From: Chitinispirillaceae bacterium
GTDB lineage: Bacteria; Fibrobacterota; Chitinivibrionia; Chitinivibrionales; Chitinispirillaceae
NCBI GenBank assembly: GCA_016929595.1
Contig: JAFGIN010000130.1
Coordinates: 1 to 54,006, forward strand
Reading direction: 5' to 3'
DNA: 54,006 nucleotides
Below the pieces are notes generated by a model. That model was not told the origin of the DNA and searched no databases. It worked only from the letters and a program-made list of their open reading frames with translations. The stretch's first letter is position 1. Every line of letters begins with the position of its first letter. Positions 24,470-33,300 of this stretch are shown in pieces. The position numbers and the translations under genes are program-made.

Positions 24470-25974
24470 CACCATTCTCCATACCTTTTATTTTCAAAAA
24501 TAACAGTTGTTTCCCCCTGATTGCCAGAATCAACTTCTAAAGTATAAGAAAGTGATATGTCAACATCAGTAAAAATCAACTCAAGGGAGTTATTCTGTTT
24601 ATTCGCATCATCTTTAACAGTCTTCTTCTGTAAATAACTTTTATTACTATCCATACTATAAAGTGTATAGATATCGTCATAAGCACTTTCAGCTTCCGGA
24701 TCTATATCCAAAACGATTGTTAACTTTGATTTTTCGATTCTCTCTGTAGTGCTTACGTCTTCAGATGGTGATGCTTTAGACTCAACCTTTTCACTTACAG
24801 TATTTGCACCACCACCAGCAGCTCCTCCCATTTTCGATTCACCTGTTTTAGTTTTTTCTGATGGTTTATCCTGTTTCAGCGCATCTGCCAGACCGTGCCC
24901 CTTTGGTTTTGCCTTTGCTTCTTCTCCAGACTTCTTACTTTCCTCTTTTTTCTTCTCCTCTTCCTCACTCTTTTGTTTTGCTTCCTCTTTCTCCATTTCC
25001 TCCTGCTGAGCTTCCTCATCCTTTTTCTGTTTTTCAATCACCGGAGCAGTATGAGTCATGACACTTCCGCAGAACCGGATATGAGCTTTGAGCAGTTCAT
25101 CATCGTAGGGGCCGCTTTCAGCAATAGCAAACCCTAACAGTTTTAATCCTTTTCGTAAATTGGCAACATTAATTTTGTGATCCTCTCCATCGGCACAATC
25201 GGGGTGGTTATCAACACACTGGAGTTTATTGTCATCAGCTCCGTAAAGTATCATGAAACGGGTCGGCATAACATTGGGATCATTTTCAGGATTCGTGTCA
25301 TTACCAATGACAAACTGCATTGCCATAGTAGTTACCACCTGAAAGTCAACCTGTGCAGCAAAAAATCGTGCAGCTTCGTAGCCTTCATTTTTTTCAATTT
25401 TCTTCAGAACATCTGCAAGATCGGTAATTGTCAAAGGCTCCTTCTTTTCACCTGTATCTTCTACATGCGCAAAGGCCTCTTCCACCTGCTTTATTAGAGC
25501 CTTTGCTTCTGCCTCACCAAGCACCGATGCCGTTTCAAAGATAGCAAGCTGAACAGGTTGTGGAACCTTTGGGGAAATCGAGAGTTTCTTTGATGAAGCA
25601 GACAGCGTACTTGCTGCCTGAGCAGCTTTTGTGGATCCTCCGCCCCCTCCGCCACCACCGCCACCAGCCTGACCAAGCAGCACAGTCATACATCCGGGAG
25701 GAAGAATCGTTGATGGCGGCCCGACACATATAGCCATATCACCAACACATGCCGCCGGTTTTTTACCGATAAGAACAGTGGGTGGCACTGGTCCGACAAG
25801 TGGTCCCCCGACATGAGGAATCGGCGGTACACCTGGTGTCACCATAGGACACACATGCATATCTCCCATGGTTGCAGCCGGCATTTTACCAATGAGTACA
25901 GTTGGACAACCCGGCCCGGTAACAACTCCCCCATGAGCGGTCATATCTCCTATACGTGCTGCTGGTTTACCCAT
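24469..25974 (-). CDS. PAAR spike-tip protein with long C-terminal extension
   Basis: Residues 1-100 form a PAAR-type tip (PAAR_4/DUF4150-like) with three copies of a GxPTVLIGKxPAAxxGD pattern: GPGCPTVLIGKMPAATMGDM, VPPTVLIGKKPAACVGDM and GCMTVLLGQ. A ten-glycine linker near residue 105 follows. Next is a helical segment with GYEAARFFAAQVDF and NVMPTRFMILYGADD, then NLRKGLKLLGFAIAES like a peptidoglycan-binding repeat. After that come a long Lys/Glu coiled region (about 305-400) and a final beta domain. The MPTRFM-to-LGF module is shared with the LysM adaptor downstream. PAAR proteins cap VgrG and carry effectors. ATG with AGGA upstream. Its TGA overlaps the next start. Confidence 0.82.
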   Translation of the reverse strand: MGKPAARIGDMTAHGGVVTGPGCPTVLIGKMPAATMGDMHVCPMVTPGVPPIPHVGGPLVGPVPPTVLIGKKPAACVGDMAICVGPPSTILPPGCMTVLLGQAGGGGGGGGGGSTKAAQAASTLSASSKKLSISPKVPQPVQLAIFETASVLGEAEAKALIKQVEEAFAHVEDTGEKKEPLTITDLADVLKKIEKNEGYEAARFFAAQVDFQVVTTMAMQFVIGNDTNPENDPNVMPTRFMILYGADDNKLQCVDNHPDCADGEDHKINVANLRKGLKLLGFAIAESGPYDDELLKAHIRFCGSVMTHTAPVIEKQKKDEEAQQEEMEKEEAKQKSEEEEKKKEESKKSGEEAKAKPKGHGLADALKQDKPSEKTKTGESKMGGAAGGGANTVSEKVESKASPSEDVSTTERIEKSKLTIVLDIDPEAESAYDDIYTLYSMDSNKSYLQKKTVKDDANKQNNSLELIFTDVDISLSYTLEVDSGNQGETTVIFENKRYGEW

Positions 25975-26056
25975 ACTTAATTTTCCTTTTTTATAGTAAC
26001 CTGAAAAATTTTCTTAAAACGTTTTATAAAATCGCAAATTTTGCAATTTCCGCGTT

Positions 26057-26163
26057 CGCCTCTCTCTCCAACCCTCTCTCCACTCGTGGAGAATGCAGCA
26101 ATAGCATTCTTCTCTTCTTCCCCCCTCTACACACGTGGAGAGGGGGGCCAGGGGGGTGAGGCG
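26057..26163. repeat. C/T-G/A-rich imperfect palindrome between DUF2169 and PAAR genes
   Basis: Left arm cgcctctctctccaaccctc... (26057-26092) and right arm ending ...gaggggggccaggggggtgaggcg (to 26163) are imperfect reverse complements. Within the right arm, 26120-26128 pairs perfectly with 26139-26147 (cccccctct / agagggggg). It begins three bases after the DUF2169 stop. It resembles widespread non-coding intergenic repeats and could attenuate transcription into the downstream effector genes. Confidence 0.6.
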
Positions 26164-26165
26164 CC

Positions 26166-27224
26166 TCATTTCACACTAAATTTCGGCGCACCAATAGTCG
26201 CAAGCGCTTCAAAACCCTCAATCTCCACCGACCCGCGCCACACCATCGAAAGCACCTTCGTCTCCATATCGATAACTATCGTATGTATCGATGGAGTCAG
26301 AAGAGTATCACCTTCACCAATATCAATGTTCATTTCGGGAATGTCACCAGGCAACGAAAACGCAAAGTTTGGTTCATTTTTATCGAAGTAGTCAAGTTGT
26401 ACCGGTTCATCACCATGTAACTCAGCCCCCCACAACCCATCTGATGCCCCCTGATATACCCTGAAATCAAGTCTTGGAATTTTTATCTCTCCGGAAGCGC
26501 TCCCCTGCATCTGTTTGTAGTGTTCAGCTGTTCCCTGAAGCATCTCAGGCAGAAGACCGGCATACGTATACCGGGGATAAAAGTTCCTTCTGGTGAATCC
26601 AAAGGAAGCAGGTTTAGGCGCCTGGGGCCATTTCTCAAATTGTGATACGACAATAGACTCTTCAGTTACCGGATGATCGGGATCTTCAAGGTTAGGAACC
26701 CTGATCTCAGAAACATCCCCGAATCCACCCTTCAAATAAAACCCTTTACCGATTGGATTTGGATAGTACGAAAAGAGCGTTCCGTCCTTAGCTTTGGCAA
26801 CTCCGCCATATGCATACTTATACCCAAGCTCCATTTCGGTAAATGGTTCAGCATCACTGAATACAAGCCCCTTAAAGGCTTTCATTTCCACAGTACGATT
26901 TCCATGCACGCGAACAGCTTTACGCAGAGAACCTACACGTACGGCACAATCCAGATAGTAGGCACGTTTCTTCATGGGTGTATACGCTTTTCCGTAAACC
27001 ACAACATCGGGATATATTTTGTAAGGAATATAATCAGTCTCGGCAAGCACTTCTGAATACATGAACTGATCGGGATTTTCCAGGACATCACTGTCGATAA
27101 ATGGAATCTGCTCCTGTGCTTCCTTAACTTTTCCATCCGCGATTGTATATGTCTTTTTCGCAAGTACCGAAATTATTGTATTCCCCTGCGGATTATACCC
27201 GGGAATAAACATCTGCATCCACAT
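26166..27224 (-). CDS. DUF2169 type VI secretion accessory protein
   Basis: A 352-residue soluble protein matching the DUF2169 family, which is encoded beside vgrG and PAAR genes and is thought to help load PAAR-bound effectors on the spike. Family features seen: FIPGYNPQGNTIISVLAKKTYTI at the start, DYIPYKIYPDVVVYGKAY with the K-rich strand after it, YKYAYGG and YPNPIGKGF in the middle, and EKWPQAPKPASFGF followed by FYPRYTYAGL. ATG at 27224 has AAGGA six bases upstream. It lies 37 bases after vgrG and is separated from the PAAR gene by a palindromic repeat. Confidence 0.85.
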   Translation of the reverse strand: MWMQMFIPGYNPQGNTIISVLAKKTYTIADGKVKEAQEQIPFIDSDVLENPDQFMYSEVLAETDYIPYKIYPDVVVYGKAYTPMKKRAYYLDCAVRVGSLRKAVRVHGNRTVEMKAFKGLVFSDAEPFTEMELGYKYAYGGVAKAKDGTLFSYYPNPIGKGFYLKGGFGDVSEIRVPNLEDPDHPVTEESIVVSQFEKWPQAPKPASFGFTRRNFYPRYTYAGLLPEMLQGTAEHYKQMQGSASGEIKIPRLDFRVYQGASDGLWGAELHGDEPVQLDYFDKNEPNFAFSLPGDIPEMNIDIGEGDTLLTPSIHTIVIDMETKVLSMVWRGSVEIEGFEALATIGAPKFSVK

Positions 27225-27261
27225 ATATGATCCTTAACATTTAAATAAATTATACATAAGA

Positions 27262-29454
27262 TCAGTTGATCATTACGATTCCGCCCTTGATCGTGGTCAT
27301 ACCATCACCACTAAGTTCTGCCATTGGCGCGCTCACTTTGACTATTGCATCTCCTTTAACATCAGTTATTGCGCCCTTTACCTTTACTGAAGCGGTTCCT
27401 TTTGCTTCAACCTCTACGCCTTCGATTTTTACAGCAACAGTTGCTTTCTCGTTTATATTAAGACCTGACAGAGATAAATCCTGGGTCGCCTTCACATCGA
27501 TCTTACCGGTTGATGCACTCATTTTGATATTTGCACCCTTGATCTCGATATCCTGAGTCGCATTTATCGACAGCTTTCCTTTTGTATCAAGTATAATACC
27601 TTTGCTGCCATCAAGTGTTACCGTATTCTTCCCCTGACCATCTGCAAGTGTGATTTTTTTACCATTGTCATCCATTTCGATCAGATGCCCGCCACCGGTC
27701 TGAACAGTGATCTTCTTGTCTTTATCACTGAGACTCATGATATTTTCGCCCTCTGTAGTAATCAATATACCGGTATCATCAGCGTAACTTAACGAAATCA
27801 AATGCTTATTTGAAAGAATCTGTATGACACTGTTAGTATCATCAATAGTGATAATATTCTTATCTGTAGACTGAACGGTAATGCGTTTGTTCTCATCATC
27901 CATTTTAAGAACATTCTGGGCATTGCTTCGAAGCTGTACAACCTGCTTACCATCTGTATCATCCATCAGAAGTTCATTTCCACCAGCAGTTCGTATGAGG
28001 TTCTGCTGTTTATTTGACTCTACAACAGGAGAAATCGTGTCTGCATTGGGAACAGTACCGATACCCACCGGTTTATTCGGATCGCCATCAATACAGGCAA
28101 GCACCATTTCGGTACCCTGATGAGAAGGGAAATGTATGCCGTACTGAGCGCCGCTGTAAGGCTGTGCCAGACGTACATATTTTGATCCGGTACAATCGTT
28201 TTTCTTTCCAGCAAGATCAAAAGGCAGACGGACCTTATAACGTCCTTTATCATCGATCGTAGCATATTCAGCATTATTGGCCTCAATATGAGCAGACATG
28301 ATACCATTTACCTTTGTGACAATCGAGGTTTTTTCGGGAGCGAACTCGTTTGCAACTTCCATGGGAATTGCTGAAAAACGATTTGAATATGTCAAAGCCT
28401 CTCTGCCGCTGAAATTACCCCCTGAATGTGTGACCGCCATAATCACATACGGCAGACAAACATCTTCACGGAAATGGTCTTTCAGAACAAAACGATATCC
28501 GACTTTGAATGCTCTGCTGTCCCCTGCTCCCTGCATACTTATCCGCCTGGACTGAATCCGTTTGGAAAGAACCGTCGCAGCAGCATCAGCTTCGGGTGAT
28601 GTTTTGAACATGCCTCCATATTCATATACTGTCCCTTTAAGCCCATTGCTGACAGGTTGTTTCCCGACAAGGTCATCCTCGGGACTGCGATAATTGTAAT
28701 TTTTTACAAACACCTCTTTCGGTATTATCACCTTCTCGTATTGAACCTGATTTATCGACTCATAGATTTCATCATTGTCCCGTTCATACATACCGGAAGA
28801 GGAGCGGAAAAGAACATCACTGCTCTCACCAGGTATATCCTCAAAAGCTTTTGCTTCATCGACAATGTAAAGCACTTCTTCGGAGAACAGCCCTTTCTCA
28901 GAAGTCTCAACCGTATCTTTTTCCATTGGTTTTTCTTTAAAAAAGTACCAGATGCCATTTTCTTCCATCAATCGGGAGATAAAATTCAGGTCCGATTCCT
29001 GGTACTGAACAATATACTCATGCTGAGGATCGTTCTTAATTTTGATTTCAAAATTCTTTACATTAGAATCATTCAAAACAGTTTTTATAATAGTACTGAT
29101 TGTCGATTTCTGAAAAATTCTGGTCTGATAATTCAGACTTGCCATCCAGATCCTCGGAACAAGTTCCGCCCGATAGATGCAATAATCAACACTTTTATCG
29201 ATCAATTGAAACTCGTTAATCACTCCTGAGTAAGGATGATATTTATCTTTACGAAGAATGTAAAGTGATGCCTGATTACCTATTACGGAGTCGGGGCTGA
29301 TATCCGGTACCCGGGAAACAAGAGTAATTGAAAAATTGTAGGGAGCAGAAATATGCTCGCAACCGTTAAACTCCGCGACTTCAAATGTCTTTTTCTCTAT
29401 ATCGCCACAAAAAAAATGATATTGCGCTTTATTCGCTGCAACTTTTTCTGCCAT
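27262..29454 (-). CDS. vgrG: VgrG (TssI) type VI secretion spike protein
   Basis: A 730-residue VgrG. The N-terminal gp27-like part has the classic QYQESDLNFISRLMEENGIWYFF segment (about 168-190, written here in part). The gp5-like OB domain begins near TIDDKGRYKVRLPFD and contains PSHQGTEMVLACIDGDPNKP. The C-terminus is a long triple-helical beta spike with repeated short strands (LRSNAQNVLKMDDENKRITV, HLIEMDDNGKKITLADGQG), ending GGIVMIN. No enzymatic extension follows the spike, so effectors must ride through PAAR and adaptors. ATG at 29454 with GGAGG ten bases before. It heads the whole minus-strand effector string. Confidence 0.93.
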   Translation of the reverse strand: MAEKVAANKAQYHFFCGDIEKKTFEVAEFNGCEHISAPYNFSITLVSRVPDISPDSVIGNQASLYILRKDKYHPYSGVINEFQLIDKSVDYCIYRAELVPRIWMASLNYQTRIFQKSTISTIIKTVLNDSNVKNFEIKIKNDPQHEYIVQYQESDLNFISRLMEENGIWYFFKEKPMEKDTVETSEKGLFSEEVLYIVDEAKAFEDIPGESSDVLFRSSSGMYERDNDEIYESINQVQYEKVIIPKEVFVKNYNYRSPEDDLVGKQPVSNGLKGTVYEYGGMFKTSPEADAAATVLSKRIQSRRISMQGAGDSRAFKVGYRFVLKDHFREDVCLPYVIMAVTHSGGNFSGREALTYSNRFSAIPMEVANEFAPEKTSIVTKVNGIMSAHIEANNAEYATIDDKGRYKVRLPFDLAGKKNDCTGSKYVRLAQPYSGAQYGIHFPSHQGTEMVLACIDGDPNKPVGIGTVPNADTISPVVESNKQQNLIRTAGGNELLMDDTDGKQVVQLRSNAQNVLKMDDENKRITVQSTDKNIITIDDTNSVIQILSNKHLISLSYADDTGILITTEGENIMSLSDKDKKITVQTGGGHLIEMDDNGKKITLADGQGKNTVTLDGSKGIILDTKGKLSINATQDIEIKGANIKMSASTGKIDVKATQDLSLSGLNINEKATVAVKIEGVEVEAKGTASVKVKGAITDVKGDAIVKVSAPMAELSGDGMTTIKGGIVMIN

Positions 29455-29604
29455 GAGAAAATCCTCCAGTCCAATTAAGATGAGGCGCTGATCTGTTCAT
29501 TACGGAATAAATATAGTTAATGAATAAACAGTCTGTCTGTGACGACGATCACATTTCATGCATTATTATCTTAAATTATTATAAATATTACAGATTTGAA
29601 GCGC

Positions 29605-29618
29605 TACGTAATTACGTA
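29605..29618. other. 14-bp perfect palindrome upstream of vgrG
   Basis: tacgtaattacgta is its own reverse complement. It lies about 150 bases upstream of the vgrG start, in the 250-base gap before fabD, where a promoter for the vgrG string must be. It could be a regulator site. The surrounding stretch 29600-29700 is richer in GC than the flanks and has no supported gene. Confidence 0.3.
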
Positions 29619-29702
29619 CGCGGATGTGCGGCTCGTGCAATTGAGGCGGCGATGTGTGCAGACATGCGGCTGCGGTGCGTGATAAATACGTACAGATTGT
29701 GG

Positions 29703-30635
29703 CTAGGTTAATTGCACCGAATCAATACCTGACAGGGTATTAATATTGTATATTGTTGTGTTTTTTTTGAATCCGTTTACCCGGGCCAGACCGCTTAGAA
29801 CGCGTCCCGGTCCAATCTCGTAAATAGTGTCAACACCAGATTCACGAATCAGATCCATGGATTTGCGCCAGAAAACAGGGCTGGTCAACTGCCAGCTTAC
29901 AAGATGTTTTATAGTAGCTGGATGGGTTTCTGTTTTTGAGGTGGCATTTAATATAAGAGATATCCCCGGTTTCTTAAAAGCAATCGATTCTGCCCATTCT
30001 TCAAACTCACACCGGGCTTTACTCATAAATGGGCTGTGCCATGGCCCCACAACCGGAACCTTTTTACATTTTCCCAATTTACGTTCAGAAATGACTGAAG
30101 CAAATTTATCAAGATATTCAAGATCCCCTGACAAAACAACCTGATCAGGAGCATTATCATTGGCAAAAACAATCTTTTCAGGTGCTTCAAACTCTCTGAG
30201 CAGTTGCTCAACATCACCAAGAGGAACAAACATTACAGCAAGCATCCCGCCGTTACACCCCGACGCAACCTGATCCATCAACTCGCCACGTTTTGCTGCA
30301 ATACGTATAGCATCTTCATCACTGACAACTCCCGATGCAGCAAGTGAAGTTATCTCTCCCAGCGAATGTCCAAGTATGAAATCAGCCGTTACACCACGTT
30401 CGCTCAACCTTCGAAGATATCCAAGGCAGATGCACACCAGCGCCGGCTGCAGAATTCCCGCCTGCATCAAAACCCTATCAGGTCCCTGAAGGCAGATTTT
30501 TTCCAGATTCTCCCCTGTTATCTCATCTGCAAGGCTGATCAATGAACGGAAGTACGCATCATCTTTGAAAAGATCATACCCCATCCCTATTTCCTGTGAT
30601 CCCTGACCAGGGAATAAAAACGCGCTTTTTCTCAT
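29703..30635 (-). CDS. fabD: Malonyl-CoA:ACP transacylase
   Basis: Transfers malonyl from CoA to acyl carrier protein in fatty-acid synthesis, in the cytoplasm. Motifs are complete: FPGQGSQ at the N-terminus (oxyanion Gln), the nucleophile S91 in GHSLGE, R116 in AAKRGELM, and H200 in VVGPWHSPFM. Length 310 is normal. It is separate from other fab genes here. Downstream lies the unrelated vgrG string, and upstream is a palindromic intergenic repeat. The GHSLGEITSLAASG stretch differs slightly from the usual GHSLGEYSALVAAG but keeps the catalytic centre, so a housekeeping FabD is most likely. A polyketide-type transacylase is the alternative. Confidence 0.88.
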   Translation of the reverse strand: MRKSAFLFPGQGSQEIGMGYDLFKDDAYFRSLISLADEITGENLEKICLQGPDRVLMQAGILQPALVCICLGYLRRLSERGVTADFILGHSLGEITSLAASGVVSDEDAIRIAAKRGELMDQVASGCNGGMLAVMFVPLGDVEQLLREFEAPEKIVFANDNAPDQVVLSGDLEYLDKFASVISERKLGKCKKVPVVGPWHSPFMSKARCEFEEWAESIAFKKPGISLILNATSKTETHPATIKHLVSWQLTSPVFWRKSMDLIRESGVDTIYEIGPGRVLSGLARVNGFKKNTTIYNINTLSGIDSVQLT

Positions 30636-31131
30636 GACACTATTTGTTCCTGTAAGTCCGCAATCTGCGACATTTGCCCCGGATTCATATCACACAACAG
30701 GATATGACCCTGAAAAAGAGTAATACAATGCAGAATTATTTAATTTGCTACAACTCAGGTATCCAGAATAAGAAAAAATACACCTTCGGGAAGCAGGACT
30801 CTTTTTCAGCTGAAATTCACCATTCAAGATGGAATATCAGGTTCCTGGATGCTTTTTATTCTTCCCGAGCTCGAGATAAATTCTGGATTCTGGATTCCGG
30901 ATTCTGACTTCTGAGCAGTATTATCAATTTTATTTCATCAAAAATGTATTCAACGCTGCATTTTAGATAAACGGAAAATATATATTTTTGGTATTGCTGA
31001 TACTACGATCATTTTATGGCGTTTTCTATGATGATCTGATGTTCCGGTTCTACTCAATTTCCATTTCAGCAGAAAGTTTTTCTGAATGATTCCGGGAAAA
31101 AAGATGAAAAATCTTAGTAAGGATATATTAA
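30636..31131. other. Divergent intergenic region holding a palindromic repeat
   Basis: No gene is supported. The gap separates divergent fabD and the leucyl aminopeptidase gene, so it must contain both promoters. An imperfect palindromic repeat occupies 30759-30907. AAGGATATATTAA before 31132 is the ribosome site of the aminopeptidase. Confidence 0.6.
30759..30907. repeat. Palindromic intergenic repeat, copy A
   Basis: The left end gtatccagaat (30759-30769) is inverted as attctggat at the right end (30879-30907 region, partly duplicated there). An inner pair cgggaag (30787-30793) and cttcccg (30861-30867) is also inverted. The same outer and inner sequences in the same order occur at 42584-42728, so this is a repeat family of about 145-150 bases. 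Confidence 0.6.
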
Positions 31132-32523
31132 ATGGATATAAATATTTCAAAAAAAGCCCGTTTCTCCACATTATTAAAATTTGTCAGTCCCAACGAACAA
31201 ACAATACCCGATTTTAACGCAGATGAAGGTGAAATTGTTTACCGCTATGAGAACCATACAACAATAATCTATTGCGGTACAGGCAGCGCTGATGCAATCA
31301 CCACAACAAAGGTGCGCTTTTTTGCAGCAAAAGGGATACAAAAAGCACTCGATTTAAAACGGACAGAGGTTTCAATTATTGTAGATGGCACTCTCTGTTC
31401 GTCACAATACAGCAGTGCGGTCATTGAAGGAATCATCCTGGGAGCATATAAATTCGATAAATATAAAAGCGAGACGCCCCGAAGGATCAAACATCTCGAG
31501 ATAATCGGTTCGACACTAAATTCCGCAGATCTGAAAAAAATAAAAAGTATTGCCTGCGCCGTTAATTATGCCCGCGATCTGGTAAATTCAAATGCACATG
31601 AAATCACTCCGGTTTTTCTGGAAAAAGAAGCCCGAAAATTGTCTGAGAACAAGAGTGTTTCCCTTGAGATTCTTACAGAAAAAGAGATTAAAAAAAATGG
31701 GTTAAATTTACTTCATGCAGTAGGTCAGGCATCTCCGACACCACCCCGGCTTATCATAATTGATTATAAGGGAGATCCCCGTTCCAATAAAAAGGTTGCC
31801 ATCGTCGGTAAAGGAATTACCTTTGATTCCGGTGGCCAGAATTTAAAACCAACCGGCCATATTGAACCGATGAGAATAGACATGGCTGGTGCAGCAACGA
31901 TTTTAGCGGTCATGAGATGCCTGGTTGAATCGAAGACGCGTATTAATGTTACGGGTGTAGTGGCTGCAGCACATAATGCTATCGGTTCCAATGCATTCTT
32001 TCCAGGTGATGTATATAAATCATACTCCGGCAAAACAGTCGAAATATTGAGTACCGACGCAGAGGGGCGATTAATACTGGCTGATGCACTCGCATACTGT
32101 GTAAAGAAGTACTCTCCAGATGAGATCATCGACTTCGCTACACTTACAGGCGGCATTCTAAGTGCACTGGGAGATCTTATTGCCGGACTGTTTTCAAATA
32201 ATGAAACGCTTGCACAATCTCTTTTCTCATCAGGTGAAATCACCGGAGAACGTCTTTGGCGCTTTCCACTCTATAAAGAGTACTGTGATGCAATGAAAAG
32301 CGATATCGCAGACTTGAGAAACTTGTCAAAATTTAAAAAAGGATACGCCAGCTCAATCACCGGAGCAGCATTCCTGAGTGAATTTATAGATAATACACAC
32401 TGGGCACATATCGATATTGCTGGTACTGCATATAACGAAGGCCAGTGCAGAGGCGATACTCCACAGTATGGAACCGGTTTTGGTGTTCGCCTTATGATGC
32501 ACTATCTTACTGACCGGATATAG
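31132..32523 (+). CDS. pepA: Leucyl aminopeptidase, family M17
   Basis: A cytosolic two-metal aminopeptidase that removes N-terminal residues from peptides. The catalytic domain has the M17 set of ligands and catalytic residues: K227 and D232 in GKGITFDSGG, K239 in NLKP, D250 in RIDMAGAA, and D309, E311 and R313 in STDAEGRLILADAL. NSNAHEITP replaces the usual N-P-A segment. Length 463 is slightly short, mainly in the N-terminal domain, as in many bacterial homologues. ATG with AAGGA eight bases upstream. The glycerophosphodiesterase gene starts six bases after its stop, so the two form an operon. Confidence 0.9.
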   Translation: MDINISKKARFSTLLKFVSPNEQTIPDFNADEGEIVYRYENHTTIIYCGTGSADAITTTKVRFFAAKGIQKALDLKRTEVSIIVDGTLCSSQYSSAVIEGIILGAYKFDKYKSETPRRIKHLEIIGSTLNSADLKKIKSIACAVNYARDLVNSNAHEITPVFLEKEARKLSENKSVSLEILTEKEIKKNGLNLLHAVGQASPTPPRLIIIDYKGDPRSNKKVAIVGKGITFDSGGQNLKPTGHIEPMRIDMAGAATILAVMRCLVESKTRINVTGVVAAAHNAIGSNAFFPGDVYKSYSGKTVEILSTDAEGRLILADALAYCVKKYSPDEIIDFATLTGGILSALGDLIAGLFSNNETLAQSLFSSGEITGERLWRFPLYKEYCDAMKSDIADLRNLSKFKKGYASSITGAAFLSEFIDNTHWAHIDIAGTAYNEGQCRGDTPQYGTGFGVRLMMHYLTDRI

Positions 32524-32529
32524 AACATT

Positions 32530-33216
32530 ATGAAAAAAGCTATTATCGGACACAGGGGGCATCCATACAAATTCCATGAAAATACGCTTGAGTCATTCCG
32601 GAGTGCAATTGACAATGGCGTCACCTTTATCGAATTTGATGTAAGAAGGACAGCAGATAACATACTGGTAGCGTTTCATGACCCATGTATTCCATGCAAT
32701 GGAATCAAGCTCCCGATTTCATCATTGACACTAAACAAGCTTGAAGAAATTGCTGAAAAACAGCATTTCAGTGTCCCACGCATTGAAATAGTATTTTCAG
32801 AATTTTCCAAATATTGTGGGTTCGATATCGAATTGAAAGAACAAGGATGTGAAACAGAGGTTATTTCTTTACTATCAAAATATGGTGTCATGGATTGCTG
32901 TTTTTTCACATCCTTTTACGAATCGATATTGCAAACTTTGAAAACATTGGACAAAACAATAAAAACGGGGTATCTGTTTGAGTCACCAGCTCAATTCAGT
33001 ACGATCGATGTTTCTATTATAGATTACCTGTGCCCGGAGCAATCGTTATATACTGAAAATGAAACACTTTTCAGAAAAGGACCATTATCCTCTAAACAAG
33101 TTGCGGTATGGACTGTGGATACACTGGAATCATTGAAACGATTTATCAGCGATCCTGCCATCTTCGCGGTAATTACAAACCGATGTGACCTTGCACTTCA
33201 GGCGTATACATTATAA
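32530..33216 (+). CDS. Glycerophosphodiester phosphodiesterase
   Basis: Hydrolyses glycerophosphodiesters to glycerol-3-phosphate and an alcohol. GDPD signature residues are present: H8-R9-G10 and E17 in GHRGHPYKFHENTLESF, E35 and D37 in FIEFDVRR, H50 in AFHDP, and FDIELKEQG in the middle of the barrel. Length (228) and lack of a signal peptide point to a cytoplasmic UgpQ-type enzyme rather than the periplasmic GlpQ. It is co-transcribed with the aminopeptidase gene, starting six bases after it. The late part VAVWTVDTLESLKRFISDPA is the family's W-TVN motif region with Val-Asp. Substrate head group is unknown. Confidence 0.88.
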   Translation: MKKAIIGHRGHPYKFHENTLESFRSAIDNGVTFIEFDVRRTADNILVAFHDPCIPCNGIKLPISSLTLNKLEEIAEKQHFSVPRIEIVFSEFSKYCGFDIELKEQGCETEVISLLSKYGVMDCCFFTSFYESILQTLKTLDKTIKTGYLFESPAQFSTIDVSIIDYLCPEQSLYTENETLFRKGPLSSKQVAVWTVDTLESLKRFISDPAIFAVITNRCDLALQAYTL

Positions 33217-33300
33217 AGTATGTTTAATGTTTACGGCGAGTGCAAGCAGCATATTCTAAGATGCCAATGACAACAGACAGTCTGGGAAGGGTTACCTCAG

